Shown: one piece after another, positions 29,901-39,714 of the stretch
Layout of the letters: every line of letters starts with the position of its first letter
How positions within the stretch are numbered: the stretch's first letter is position 1
Assembly: GCA_025210345.1 (NCBI GenBank)
Contig: JAOARX010000006.1
Coordinates: forward strand, 154,440-218,439
Direction of reading: 5' to 3'
Source of the DNA: Pelagimonas sp.
Lineage (GTDB): Bacteria > Pseudomonadota > Alphaproteobacteria > Rhodobacterales > Rhodobacteraceae
Length of the DNA stretch: 64,000 nucleotides
Notes under the pieces: generated by a model
Seen by the model: the letters and a program-made list of their open reading frames with translations, nothing else
What the model was told of the DNA's origin: nothing
The model's database searches: none
Position numbers and translations under genes: made by a program

Positions 29901-30132
29901 AGTTGCCTCATCGTTCTTAAATGAATTTCACACACAGGGACACTTTTCACGTTTTACGTTTTGGCAGAGATTAATCATTCAATCATGGCCAGAATTCGAC
30001 CACAGGCAGAGTTTTTTCGAAAAGAGACCGGAATAACCCGGATTGGCCCTAATTTGGACGCTCTCATAGGTGAAAACGCCGGGAAACCGGGGCAAACTGG
30101 CCGCGGAACGGGTGCAGATTATAAGGTAGACG

Positions 30133-30888
30133 ATGGACTTTACGATCAACGGTCAAAGGATTGCGGTGAACGTCTCAGGCTGGGCCGCGCTCGAAGATCA
30201 GGTCACAAAACGCTTTGTGGCCGGGCAGGGGTTTGCCTTGGCGACGATCAATCTGGATCATCTGGTCAAGCTGCGCACGGATGCCGCGTTCATGTCCGCC
30301 TATCAGGCGCAGGATCTGGTGGTGGCGGATGGCAATCCGATCGTCTGGATGTCGCGCCTGGCGCGGCAACCTGTTGAACTGGTGCCCGGATCCGAAGCCA
30401 TCTTGCCGCTTGCGCAGTGGGCCGCGCGCGCCGGGGTCAAGGTGGCGCTGCTTGGCAGTTCGCAGTCGTCCTTGGCGGGGGCCAAATCTTATCTTGAACG
30501 CAATATCGCGGGTTTGGAGATCGTAAGCTGCATCGCTCCGCCAATGGGGTTTGATCCCGATGGGGACCAGGCAGAGGCCCTGTTGCAGCAGATTGCCGAG
30601 GCGGGCGCGGGGTTGTGTTTCATCGCCATGGGTGCCCCCAAACAAGAGATCCTGGCCGCCAAGGGGCGGCAGGTTGCGCCAACCGTCGGGTTTGCCTGTA
30701 TCGGGGCGGGGCTGGACTTTTTGGCGGGGTCGCAAAAGCGGGCGCCGAAATGGGCGCGCCGGCTGGCGATTGAATGGCTGTGGCGCATGCTGAGCAACCC
30801 CAGACGGCTGGCTTCACGCTATTTGAAATGCATGGCGATCCTGCCGGGGCATGTGGTTGCCGCCATGTCGATGCGCCTGCGGTCCTGA
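30133..30888 (+). CDS. WecG/TagA/CpsF-family glycosyltransferase (GT26)
   Basis: The 251-residue protein matches the family in order: an early TINLDHLVKL, VVADGNPIVW (catalytic-Asp region), and GAPKQE near residue 174, then a basic C-terminus with a WLWRMLSNPRR segment that binds the membrane. Family members add a sugar, often ManNAc or an acidic derivative, to a lipid-PP-linked first sugar. This is probably the second sugar step here, as no initiating phosphoglycosyltransferase is seen in the window. It is convergent with the SDR gene, 6 bp apart. Confidence 0.88.
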   Translation: MDFTINGQRIAVNVSGWAALEDQVTKRFVAGQGFALATINLDHLVKLRTDAAFMSAYQAQDLVVADGNPIVWMSRLARQPVELVPGSEAILPLAQWAARAGVKVALLGSSQSSLAGAKSYLERNIAGLEIVSCIAPPMGFDPDGDQAEALLQQIAEAGAGLCFIAMGAPKQEILAAKGRQVAPTVGFACIGAGLDFLAGSQKRAPKWARRLAIEWLWRMLSNPRRLASRYLKCMAILPGHVVAAMSMRLRS

Positions 30889-30894
30889 CAGATC

Positions 30895-31656
30895 CTATAC
30901 CGACAGCACGCGGGGTTTGCGGCGGCGCATCAGGATCAGATCCTTTAGCTTTCCTTTCAGACCGCGAGGCGGCAGAATTTCGGTTCCCATCTCGAACACG
31001 GCCCCCATCAGCGCCGGATCGCGGTTCAGCGCCAGCGCCACCCCCCATTGGGCCGAGACCTCTGGCGGGGTGCCATTGGGAATGCCCATCCGCGTTTGCA
31101 GCATACCGGGCATCCAGTCGCCGATGACAATGTCGGGAAAGCGGTCTGCCAGATCGGCGATCATCGCACGGGTCAGAATGCGGGCCGCGCCTTTGGACAC
31201 GCTATAGCCCATGGACGCAGGCAGCGGGTTGAGATCCGCAAAGGTGGCCACGTTCAGGATACGCCCGGTGCCGCGCTGGGTCATATCGCGCAGCGCCGCC
31301 TGCGAACAGTTGAACACACCGCCCAGATTGACCCCCAGGGTGGCCTGAAAACTGGCCGGTGTTTCATCCAGAAAATCCCGGTGCGGATAGACCGCGGCGT
31401 TGTTGATCAACGCGCTGATCGGCCCCAGCTGGGCAAAGGCCTGATCAACCGCCGTTGCATCTGCGATGTCCAGAACAAGTGGGCGAAACTCACCGCCTTT
31501 ACAGATCAGATGCGTGTCGTTCAGGGCTTCTTGGCTGCGCCCGATGCCCAGCACTTGAAATTCCCTCCGGCACAGCTCAACGGCCAAGGCCCGCCCCAGC
31601 CCGGCGCTGGCGCCGGTCACGATGACAATGCCGTCTTGGGGGGTGATCTTGGTCAT
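30895..31656 (-). CDS. short-chain dehydrogenase/reductase
   Basis: This 253-residue classical SDR has the cofactor motif TGASAGLGRAL, NNAAVYPH, and a modified active site in which YSVSK provides the Tyr-x3-Lys pair. The ATG at 31656 overlaps the stop of the upstream GMC gene (ATGA). Being last in a minus-strand operon with a GMC oxidoreductase and an acyltransferase, it may finish a two-step sugar or alcohol oxidation. The substrate is unknown. Confidence 0.82.
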   Translation of the reverse strand: MTKITPQDGIVIVTGASAGLGRALAVELCRREFQVLGIGRSQEALNDTHLICKGGEFRPLVLDIADATAVDQAFAQLGPISALINNAAVYPHRDFLDETPASFQATLGVNLGGVFNCSQAALRDMTQRGTGRILNVATFADLNPLPASMGYSVSKGAARILTRAMIADLADRFPDIVIGDWMPGMLQTRMGIPNGTPPEVSAQWGVALALNRDPALMGAVFEMGTEILPPRGLKGKLKDLILMRRRKPRVLSV

Positions 31657-33221
31657 GGGCCTTCTTTCACAATCAGATCGGCCACGCGCAGGGCGTTGGC
31701 CGCAATGGTCAAACTGGGGTTCACCCCCATCGAGCTGGGCATGAACGAGGCATCTGTCACCCACAGGTTGGTGATTTCGTGGCTTCGGCAATCGGGCCGC
31801 AGGACAGATGTCTTGGGGTCATTGCCAAACCGCAGCGTGCCGCAGGCGTGGCCAAAGTTCAATTCAGTTTGATGGCCCAGAAACATCCTGCGATGCCCGC
31901 GAAACCCGCGCCGAATGGCGGTTCGAAAGATCTTGTGGCGTGCGCGCAGCTCATCGGTGATCTGGTAGGACACGGCCAGCCGATCGGGGGCCTCGTGGTC
32001 ATAGAGAACGCGGTTCTCCCGATAGGGCAGGTCCTCAAGCAGGCCAACGAACAGCTGCGCCGATCCGAATAGACGATGCGCAATCGCCGCCGGGATGCGG
32101 GTCAGATGTGACAATCCCCGGATGCCCGCAAATCGCGAACGCGCCAGCATCATGTTCAGGTAATGCACGATTTCGCCATAGGAGGCGCGGACCCCCATGG
32201 TTTGCACCGTGCCAAGCCGCTCTCCGTTCCGGTGATAGAAATCCCGCAGGGAAATCGCCCTGGTCGGGCCGTGGTCCGGCGTGCCACGCCTGGGCCAGAG
32301 CGCGAACATCACGTTGACGTGGAACATCAGGTTACGTCCCACAAGCCCCGACCCGTTTGCCAGACCACCGGGCCGGGCATCGTCAGTCGACGCCATCAAC
32401 ACGCGGGGCGAGTTCAACGCCCCTGCGGCAAGGATATAGCGCTTGGCTGTAAAGGGCCGGATGCGATTGCCAATGCGGGCCAGAACCCGTGTAATCTGTC
32501 CTTCGGTGGCCACGAAACGCAGCACCTCGGCGCGGGCGATAAGCTGGGCGTTGCCCGTGGCGAGCGCGGGTTCAACCCCGGCGGACCGCCCGTCCATCCG
32601 GCAGGCGCGCGGACATTTTGTCCCCAGGCAGCCGGTGCAGCCGGGCAGGCGTTCCACCGCCGTATGGGCATGATAAGGGTGCAGCCCCGCATGGGAGAGG
32701 CTGGACATCAAGCTGGATTCGGTTGGGTTCAGCTCGGGCGGCTTGCGCAACGGCAGGGGGGGCGCGTTGGAAAGCGGGTCGTCGCTGCCGTAAAGGCGGA
32801 ATTGCTCTGCAGCCTTGGCAAACCAGGGCTGCATTTGATCGAAACTGACCGGCCAACCGCCAGAGGGGTGGGGATGGTCAGGCAGATCATCCAGATCATG
32901 TCGCGCAGGGCGCTCAAGCGTGCCGGCATAAAAGGCAGAGGATCCTCCGACACCGGCCCCAAGCGGCGCGTAAAAGTGGGTTTCACATCCATCGACCTGC
33001 GCATGCAGAGGCGTGGGCCACAGGCCACGGGTCAGGCGCGCTTCGGGGACAAAAATGTCGGATAGGCCGTGGGTTTCATGGCGCAGCCCCTCGGCCCCCA
33101 GTTCAAGAAACAGCACTTTCTGTCCGGCTTCGGCCAGGGCGCGACCGATGGTTCCGCCGCCCATGCCGGTGCCGATAATGATAGCATCCCAATGGGTATG
33201 GGCCGCTTCATGAACTTTCAT
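31653..33221 (-). CDS. GMC-family FAD-dependent oxidoreductase with a four-cysteine motif
   Basis: The 522-residue protein has the FAD-binding start IIIGTGMGGGTIGRAL, the LGAGVGGSSAFYAG motif of GMC enzymes, and a C-terminal block with the active-site region DASFMPSSMGVNPSLTIAA. A cluster, Cys195-x2-Cys198-x4-Cys203-x3-Cys207, resembles the Cys-rich loop of some bacterial GMC and cholesterol-oxidase-like proteins. There is no signal peptide, so it should be cytoplasmic. It is coupled by 4-bp overlaps to the acyltransferase before it and the SDR after it. Confidence 0.85.
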   Translation of the reverse strand: MKVHEAAHTHWDAIIIGTGMGGGTIGRALAEAGQKVLFLELGAEGLRHETHGLSDIFVPEARLTRGLWPTPLHAQVDGCETHFYAPLGAGVGGSSAFYAGTLERPARHDLDDLPDHPHPSGGWPVSFDQMQPWFAKAAEQFRLYGSDDPLSNAPPLPLRKPPELNPTESSLMSSLSHAGLHPYHAHTAVERLPGCTGCLGTKCPRACRMDGRSAGVEPALATGNAQLIARAEVLRFVATEGQITRVLARIGNRIRPFTAKRYILAAGALNSPRVLMASTDDARPGGLANGSGLVGRNLMFHVNVMFALWPRRGTPDHGPTRAISLRDFYHRNGERLGTVQTMGVRASYGEIVHYLNMMLARSRFAGIRGLSHLTRIPAAIAHRLFGSAQLFVGLLEDLPYRENRVLYDHEAPDRLAVSYQITDELRARHKIFRTAIRRGFRGHRRMFLGHQTELNFGHACGTLRFGNDPKTSVLRPDCRSHEITNLWVTDASFMPSSMGVNPSLTIAANALRVADLIVKEGP

Positions 33222-35266
33222 GATCCGTCCCCGATGATTGTGGCCGTGTGATCGGTGGAAAAGACCGGCAAAAAGATATCCCGCAGCCGAATGGCCGCAC
33301 TGTTGGTCAGGTGGTTGTTGTCAAAATACTGGCCCACCCCCTGTGCGATGGCGTGACAATGCCGGGCGTCACACAGGCCCGCCCATGTATCGATCTGGGT
33401 GATCTGACCCGTGGCACCCAGAGCGGCCCAGGGCGCATCTGCAACTGCGGCGCGCGCCGTCAGGTCCGCGATGGGCGCTTTGTCCTGCATGCGCGCGGGC
33501 GGTGCCAGGGGATTTCCTGCATGGGCGGCCTCGCGTGCGGCAAGGCGGCTATGATACATCGGGAGTTCGGGCGGTTGACGTAACACGTGGATGTTTGTGA
33601 CCCAACGGGACAGATGCGCGACCGTGTCCTGCGCCGCGCGTGCCAGCAGATCGGGTTGAGACAGATCAGTACGCAGGGGCCCTGTGGTGCTGTGAAGGGT
33701 GATTTCATTGTGTTGGTCCAAACCAAACCCCTTGCCCGATCCATAATAGGCCCAGCGACCAATCAGAAGAACCGTTTCAAGGCTTGGTAAGCGGCCAAAG
33801 CTTTGTTCGATCTGTTTCGTGGCCTGGGTGCAGGCGGTGTCTTGTTCCGGTGTTGCGGCGCTTTCCACCTTGCGAATGCCAATCAACGGGGCGCAGCCCG
33901 CGCGCCAAAGGATTATGCCGGGTGTGCCCGCCTCATGTGCCGCCAGATCCAGCCCTTCTTTAAAGGCGCGGGCGTGGCTGTCCCCCCAGACCAGCACTTT
34001 GGGCGGTCCTTCCGGCCCGATGGGACAGATTTCCAACCCATCCAGCGGCAGGTCACTGGCGATGTAACAGCGGCTCCAATCCTGCAAGAAATCGGCGCTC
34101 GCCGCGATATGGATCTGGGCGTCTTTCGAAAAGCGCTGGGGGAGGCCCTGTTTGAGATAGACCCATGCCCCACCCCCCAACACAAGCGCCGAGGCCAGGG
34201 CCGTACCCGACAAGATCGCAAGCGGCCCAAGCCGGTTGGCGCGGCGGATGGGGGTTTCGACAAACCGCCAGGACAGCCACGCAACACCCAGCGAAACCAG
34301 CATCCAACCCGCGCTTTCGATCAGGTTGGCGTGCCCGCCGCGCAGATAGTCCGACAGGGTATAGATCGGCCAATGCCAAAGGTAGAGCGAATAGGACAGC
34401 AATCCGATCAGCACCATGGACCGATGCGTCAACAGACGGTTCACGCTGTTGTCACCGGCGCCGCTGGACAGCACTAGGACGGTTCCCAAAACGGGGGGGA
34501 TGGCCAGGATGCCGGGGAATAGCGGGCCAGCGGGAATCAGTGTGATCGAGAGGACAATCAGCGCAAAACCCAGCCAGGACATCCACGCGGCCCCCTGCCA
34601 TCGGCGCCGGGTTTCATGACCATAGATGGCCAAAAGCACACCGGACAACAGCTCCCACGCGCGGAAGGGGAATAGGTAAAAGGTCGCGGTGGGCAGGCTG
34701 GGCGTCAATACGATACATGCGGCCAAAGATGCGGCCCATGCGAAAACCAAGGCCGCAATGCTTCCCCAATACCAACGCATCACCGCGATCAAGAGAAGGG
34801 GCAAAAAGACGTAAAACTGCTCTTCTACAGCCAGTGACCAAGTGTGCAGCAGGGGTTTCTCTTCTGATGTGGTGTCGAAATAGCCGGCCTGCCGGTAGAA
34901 AAAGACGTTCGACAGATAGACCGTCGCGGCGATCGCGGATTTGCCCAATTCGCGGTATTCAAAGGGCAGCAGGATCATCCAGCCGATCAGCGCCGTCACA
35001 CCCACCATGGCAAAGAACGCAGGTGCCAGGCGGCGAAACCGGCGCACATAGAAATCCCGCAGGCTGATCCGCCCGGTGGCATCGATTTCACGCCACAAAA
35101 GACCGCCAATCAAAAAGCCCGAGATGACAAAAAAGATGTCGACCCCGACAAACCCGCCACGCAGCGGCACGCCAAAATGATACAAAACCACCGCCAGAAC
35201 CGCGATTGCGCGCAGCCCGTCGATATCCCTGCGATAGGGCATTTTGGCAAAGCCGTGATCGCTCAT
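33218..35266 (-). CDS. OafA-like O-acyltransferase with C-terminal SGNH domain
   Basis: This 682-residue membrane protein has an acyltransferase-3 domain (residues 1-350): YRRDIDGLRAIAVLAVVLYH start, FFVISGFLI, and FYVRRFRRLAPAF, with about ten TM helices. The periplasmic SGNH domain (about 430-680) has VLVWGDSHARAFKEGL and a distant D-x2-H-like pair near the end. Such fusions O-acetylate surface polysaccharides. The ATG at 35266 fits the family start; the open frame upstream is a proline-rich stretch with no family resemblance. It is the first of three coupled genes, 195 bp after the GT4 gene. Confidence 0.88.
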   Translation of the reverse strand: MSDHGFAKMPYRRDIDGLRAIAVLAVVLYHFGVPLRGGFVGVDIFFVISGFLIGGLLWREIDATGRISLRDFYVRRFRRLAPAFFAMVGVTALIGWMILLPFEYRELGKSAIAATVYLSNVFFYRQAGYFDTTSEEKPLLHTWSLAVEEQFYVFLPLLLIAVMRWYWGSIAALVFAWAASLAACIVLTPSLPTATFYLFPFRAWELLSGVLLAIYGHETRRRWQGAAWMSWLGFALIVLSITLIPAGPLFPGILAIPPVLGTVLVLSSGAGDNSVNRLLTHRSMVLIGLLSYSLYLWHWPIYTLSDYLRGGHANLIESAGWMLVSLGVAWLSWRFVETPIRRANRLGPLAILSGTALASALVLGGGAWVYLKQGLPQRFSKDAQIHIAASADFLQDWSRCYIASDLPLDGLEICPIGPEGPPKVLVWGDSHARAFKEGLDLAAHEAGTPGIILWRAGCAPLIGIRKVESAATPEQDTACTQATKQIEQSFGRLPSLETVLLIGRWAYYGSGKGFGLDQHNEITLHSTTGPLRTDLSQPDLLARAAQDTVAHLSRWVTNIHVLRQPPELPMYHSRLAAREAAHAGNPLAPPARMQDKAPIADLTARAAVADAPWAALGATGQITQIDTWAGLCDARHCHAIAQGVGQYFDNNHLTNSAAIRLRDIFLPVFSTDHTATIIGDGS

Positions 35267-35461
35267 CGAAAACCCTCGGTCAAAGGGGGGCGGGTCAAAT
35301 GGGTCAATACCGTCACCGGGTTCTCCGGGTTCGCACGTAAAAAGCGCGGGTTGCATGCATGGCCGGGGCCTACTGCGCATAGGAATGCTGCAGAACACTT
35401 GTCATATCGTCAAAATACCCGACATTCTGGCAACAATATGACGACCAGAGGTTGAGCCGCG

Positions 35462-36739
35462 TCAGAAAAACTCTGGGGCAGGGGTGGCTTTCCCATCCAG
35501 TATCCAGGCATAGACCTGCGCAACCTGTTGGGCTTTGCGCGCCCAGAGAAAATGGCTTTCAACACGGGCGCGGGCCCCCTTTGACATCCGGGGCAAGGTC
35601 GAAGGGTCACTGACCACATCGGCCAGCGCAGTCCCAAAGCGCGCCACGATCTCTTTGCGGGTCCCGCAAGGCACCTTGTATCCCCATTCAGGTTGGACCA
35701 ATTCACCGGGACCGGCATAGTCGACGATCAGGGGCACAACCCCCAAGGCCATGGCCTCAAGCACCACGCCCCCCCCGAATTCGCGAATCGAAGGGAAGGA
35801 CAACAGGTGGCACTGGGTCAGGATTTCCTGCACCTCTTCATGGGCTTTCCAACCGTGAAAGGTAATGCCCCCAAGCCCCTTGGCCTGTTCCTTTAGCATG
35901 GGTGCCATGGGACCGTCGCCGATCATCTCAAGCCTCAGCTTGCCGGCTTGGATAAGGGGCTTTGCCGCCTCGATCAGCATGTCGGGCCCCTTATAGGGTA
36001 CCATGCGCCCGACAAAAGCAGCACGCAAAACGCCCTCAGGTTTCGCCATACGGTTAAAGCGATCTGGGTCAATGCCGTTCTCGGGCATATATATGCGCTT
36101 GTTGTGATAGGCCTTCGGGATTTCCGAGGCCGTGTGCCGCGACCCCACCAAAAGCGCGCTGGCGCTGCGGAGCATCTTTCGGCGTCCGGGCATGAGTTTA
36201 TAGGCCGAGCGTACATAGCTCAGCCATTCCTTCTCGGCGCGACGTTCGGCGTCGAACCCCTTGGGCCAGGGGACACCGCCGTTCAGCGGTCCCAAAACAA
36301 AAGGCACCCCCGCCTTGGCGCAGCGCTTTGCTATCGGAGAGGACACGGTGGGCGTCAACGGGGTGATCCGATGCACGATGTCCCACTCTCCTGCCCGGAT
36401 CCCCGCGCCAAATTGCTTCCAGATCAGATGTTCGAAATAGGGATAGCTGAGCGACATCATCGCCTGAACCATGGTCCAGCCCTTTCCCTCGCCCATCCGC
36501 AGACGTTCCGCGAGGTTCCAGATGGGGCGGGCAACGGCCTGGGAATCGATGGCGGTGAAATCGATCCCCTCGCGCAGGCCTGCGCGCAAAAACGCGTCGC
36601 GGTTGCGGATCTGCGTAACGATATGCATGTCAGCAACCTCGCGCAGCGCCGTAGCCAGGGACCACCCCACCAGGGGGACACTGACCCATTCCGGGTTTGC
36701 CGCTTCGGCGATGGCAAGCACTTTGGGACGTTTGTGCAT
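35462..36739 (-). CDS. GT4-family glycosyltransferase
   Basis: This 425-residue GT-B enzyme has a GGVP-type acceptor loop ([11 protein letters not shown]), the donor-site [16 protein letters not shown], and the EX7E region in [15 protein letters not shown]. It resembles WbnK/WsaF-like polysaccharide transferases. The ATG at 36739 is chosen for its AGGAG ribosome-binding site; an in-frame GTG at 36757 overlaps the Wzy-like stop and is a second option. It follows the Wzy-like gene directly. Confidence 0.85.
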   Translation of the reverse strand: MHKRPKVLAIAEAANPEWVSVPLVGWSLATALREVADMHIVTQIRNRDAFLRAGLREGIDFTAIDSQAVARPIWNLAERLRMGEGKGWTMVQAMMSLSYPYFEHLIWKQFGAGIRAGEWDIVHRITPLTPTVSSPIAKRCAKAGVPFVLGPLNGGVPWPKGFDAERRAEKEWLSYVRSAYKLMPGRRKMLRSASALLVGSRHTASEIPKAYHNKRIYMPENGIDPDRFNRMAKPEGVLRAAFVGRMVPYKGPDMLIEAAKPLIQAGKLRLEMIGDGPMAPMLKEQAKGLGGITFHGWKAHEEVQEILTQCHLLSFPSIREFGGGVVLEAMALGVVPLIVDYAGPGELVQPEWGYKVPCGTRKEIVARFGTALADVVSDPSTLPRMSKGARARVESHFLWARKAQQVAQVYAWILDGKATPAPEFF

Positions 36740-36753
36740 CAATGGCTCCTGCA

Positions 36754-38157
36754 TCACATCACGGGTTTCCAGCGCACAAGAGCGCGGGCTCGGGGCATTG
36801 CTTTTCGCTGAACCCGCAACTGTTCCGCGTATCCGGTCAGACAGCCAGCCAAAAGCCAGGTCATCGGTGTCAGTGTCGCATTTGGCAGCATATCAACAAG
36901 ATTGATCGCCAATATCAGGGTCGCCGCCCCGACCAGAGGCGTCAGTTCATGCGATGCGCGGCCAAAGGTTTCGCGCGCAATCAACAAAATCGGGAACAGA
37001 ACCAAACCAAATTCGGCCAAAAAGCCCACCCAGCCATAGATGCCGATGGTCACCACCCACCGACCGTCAGATACGGTCAGAAAATTCCCGGTATAGGGGT
37101 CAAGGATCTGGTTGCGCCCCCAGCTTCCCCAGCCAAACACCGGTTTCAACGCGGCGCGGTCCAGCAGCGTGCGCTCGTTGTCAAAGCGGAACTCGATGCT
37201 GTTGGCGCGCTCTTGGTCGACTTTGCCCGCCTGGTCGATCAGATAGGCTTCGGGGACCAGATCGGCGCCTTTCATAATGGGATAAGCCAGCGCAAGAATT
37301 CCAAGAATCAATGCGATACGCACCTGCGTTTTTACCCCTAGGAAAACGACCATCGGAACCAGGAAGATTGCAAAGATCAACGCGCCCAGCGATTTCGCCA
37401 GGACCAGAACCGCAGTCAGATACAGCGCGGCCAAAAGATAAAACGCAGCGCCCTTTTGATCGCGCCGTGCCTGTCGCCATAGTCCAAAGGTCGCCACAAC
37501 AGCGGTCAGGGCAAAGAAGGCAACCCAAAGCCCGTGATACAGGAATACGACTGGGCGAAAGCCGCCAAAACGGATGGATTGACCAAAGAAGTGCTGGAAG
37601 TACCCATACACCCACAGGTTCAGTTGCGGCGACAGCCGGACTTCGATCAGCATCAACAGCGAATAGACCAATCCCCCAGCCATCAGGGCCACCATCAGGT
37701 CACGTACCGCGCCCGCACAGGCCAGATGGCGACGGGCCAAAAGAAAGGGCATCACCGCCATGGCCTGAAGCAGGACAAGGGCGACCAGATCTTTGATCGC
37801 CAGCGCAGGCAGGCCGATCCGCCCCCAGAACACGGGCTCACCATTGGTCAGAACCGTCAGAGCAGGGGAAAACACAAAGGTCAGCACCAACAGTTTTCCA
37901 AAGTGCGATGACGGTAGCAATGGCCCGCTATCCGAATATTTCCACATCATCGCGGCAAAGGCGGCGATTGCGGGCAAAGAGTGCTTGTTCAACGGGGGCA
38001 ACAGCGGAAAATCAACGGCGGTGGGGGATTCCGGCAAGAACAGATAGGCCAGCATTAGGGACCAGATCAGCGCAAGTTCGGCCCGCAGCCACCCGACAAG
38101 GGCGAACACGATGAGGGGCGACGCCCCCAGTGCTAAAAAGGCAATTGCGTTTGGCAT
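36754..38157 (-). CDS. O-antigen ligase / Wzy-type polymerase
   Basis: This 467-residue integral membrane protein has about 11-12 TM segments and one large periplasmic loop (about residues 315-370) ending in [12 protein letters not shown]. That loop layout, with conserved Arg and Gly residues, is typical of the Wzy_C/WaaL family. Next to Wzx, Wzz and BY-kinase genes, the polymerase role is the better fit. The ATG at 38157 starts the first helix. It heads a minus-strand run and shares a 239-bp divergent gap with the GT4 gene at 38397. Confidence 0.78.
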   Translation of the reverse strand: MPNAIAFLALGASPLIVFALVGWLRAELALIWSLMLAYLFLPESPTAVDFPLLPPLNKHSLPAIAAFAAMMWKYSDSGPLLPSSHFGKLLVLTFVFSPALTVLTNGEPVFWGRIGLPALAIKDLVALVLLQAMAVMPFLLARRHLACAGAVRDLMVALMAGGLVYSLLMLIEVRLSPQLNLWVYGYFQHFFGQSIRFGGFRPVVFLYHGLWVAFFALTAVVATFGLWRQARRDQKGAAFYLLAALYLTAVLVLAKSLGALIFAIFLVPMVVFLGVKTQVRIALILGILALAYPIMKGADLVPEAYLIDQAGKVDQERANSIEFRFDNERTLLDRAALKPVFGWGSWGRNQILDPYTGNFLTVSDGRWVVTIGIYGWVGFLAEFGLVLFPILLIARETFGRASHELTPLVGAATLILAINLVDMLPNATLTPMTWLLAGCLTGYAEQLRVQRKAMPRARALVRWKPVM

Positions 38158-38396
38158 GGTCACTATCAAGCTCTCGGGCGACGTGCCCGAAACAGGGGCA
38201 ACATACCAAGGCGTTTGGGCAAAGTCGCGTCTGCAATGGCGCAAAAACAAGGAAAGGGGCGCGGCCTGGGTATTGGTAAGCACCCGAAAACAAGCCAGAT
38301 TTGACTGCCCAAATCAATTTGCCTCAGATTCGCCGCAAATGATCGGTACTTCGGGGTCGACGGGCACGTGGCCCGAGTTCAGAGTGGAAAACCGTT

Positions 38397-39572
38397 ATGC
38401 ACAGGCTTCGGATCGGGTATCTTTGCGACCAGTCGCCGTTGAACCGGAATCTTTATTCCGGGGGGAATGCGCGCCTGTTCGACAGCCTGTGCCAACATGC
38501 GGGCGATGTGACCATTTTACCCAATGATTGGGACCTGGCCGAGCCGTTTCGCCGGGCCATCATCGCGATGCCCGATGCCATGAGCATCCGTTTGCGGTGG
38601 CGTGCGCATTTCGTTTTGCAGCGGTTGATTGCCCGGCAGGTGTCCCGGATTCTTGCGCAGGGGCGGTTTGATGTGCTGTTCGGCGCCTATTCTTTGCAAT
38701 CTCTTGCGGGGCTCAAGATCCCGGATCACATGGTGACGGTATTTTCTTCGGATGCGACCCAAACCGTCTATCGCCGTTCAGAGGTCGGGCAGGGGCATCG
38801 CCGCGCCAGCTTGCCCAGTCGGCTGTTCGAACATTATGCCATGCGTCAGGAAGCACGCGCGCTAAAGCAGGCGGATCTTTTGCTTTGGCCATCCCAGTGG
38901 CTGCGGGACGAAGCGCAGGCCTTGTATGGGCTTGATGCCGCGCGGGCCCATGTGTTGCCTTGGGGGGCGAATATTCCGTTTGTTCCATCACCGCGCCCCA
39001 AAAGCCTGTTACCCGGCGCCCCTTTGCGGTTGTTGGTGATCGGGCGGGACTGGTGGGCCAAGGGGGGACCGATGGCCTATGAAACCCTGTGTGCCCTGCG
39101 CGAGGCAGGCGTGGACGCCCGCCTGACGGTCATTGGTTGTGTCCCACCAGATATGCATGTGAACAACTATGTCACGGTTCATCCCAGCCTCGACAAAAGC
39201 GTGCCCGCGCAATTGCAGAGCTTTGAGCGCGCGCTGGAGCAGGCGCATTTCCTGTTTCAACCGTCTTACGAAAGCTATGGCTTTGCCTTTTGCGAGGCCT
39301 CGGCCTATGGGCTTCCGGCGCTGTGTTTGCGGGTGGGCGGCGTCCCGGTGCGTGATGGGGTCAACGGTCATGCATTGCCCCTGGGGGCAACGACCGTGGA
39401 CTTTGTCGCTTTGATCCGTCGGTATCTGGCGCGGCCCATGGACTATGCGCAGCTTAGCCGTGATTGCCGTACAGAATATGAAACCCGTTTGAATTGGGAC
39501 AGTTGGGGCAAATCAACGGCCGAGCTGTTGGCACAGGCGGTTGCGCGCAAGTCGCACGGCGGTGCAAAATGA
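38397..39572 (+). CDS. GT4-family glycosyltransferase
   Basis: This 391-residue GT-B enzyme opens with RLRIGYLCDQSPLNRNLYSG; the donor site LLVIGRDWWAKGG is followed by the EX7E-type motif in SYGFAFCEASAYGLP. Proteins of this kind are found in exopolysaccharide loci. It is the last gene of the polysaccharide region before the sulfonate genes and is transcribed alone. Confidence 0.82.
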   Translation: MHRLRIGYLCDQSPLNRNLYSGGNARLFDSLCQHAGDVTILPNDWDLAEPFRRAIIAMPDAMSIRLRWRAHFVLQRLIARQVSRILAQGRFDVLFGAYSLQSLAGLKIPDHMVTVFSSDATQTVYRRSEVGQGHRRASLPSRLFEHYAMRQEARALKQADLLLWPSQWLRDEAQALYGLDAARAHVLPWGANIPFVPSPRPKSLLPGAPLRLLVIGRDWWAKGGPMAYETLCALREAGVDARLTVIGCVPPDMHVNNYVTVHPSLDKSVPAQLQSFERALEQAHFLFQPSYESYGFAFCEASAYGLPALCLRVGGVPVRDGVNGHALPLGATTVDFVALIRRYLARPMDYAQLSRDCRTEYETRLNWDSWGKSTAELLAQAVARKSHGGAK

Positions 39573-39668
39573 AGCGGGCCTGAGCCCCGATTTCATCTGG
39601 ATCTATTAGGCCGCTTACTTTGGCCCTATTCGCCGGTTTCCCGGATCCCTACGATGGCTTCCAAACCG

Positions 39669-39690
39669 CGCCGACCGTCTTGGGTCGGCG
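39669..39690 (+). promoter_or_regulatory. hairpin in the xsc leader
   Basis: An 8-bp perfect stem (CGCCGACC / GGTCGGCG) with a 6-nt loop lies 24 bp upstream of the xsc start. No T-run follows, so it is not a classic terminator for the gene before it. It could protect the mRNA 5' end or be an operator. Confidence 0.35.
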
Positions 39691-39714
39691 TGCCTGCTTG
39701 GGAGATATAGACAG

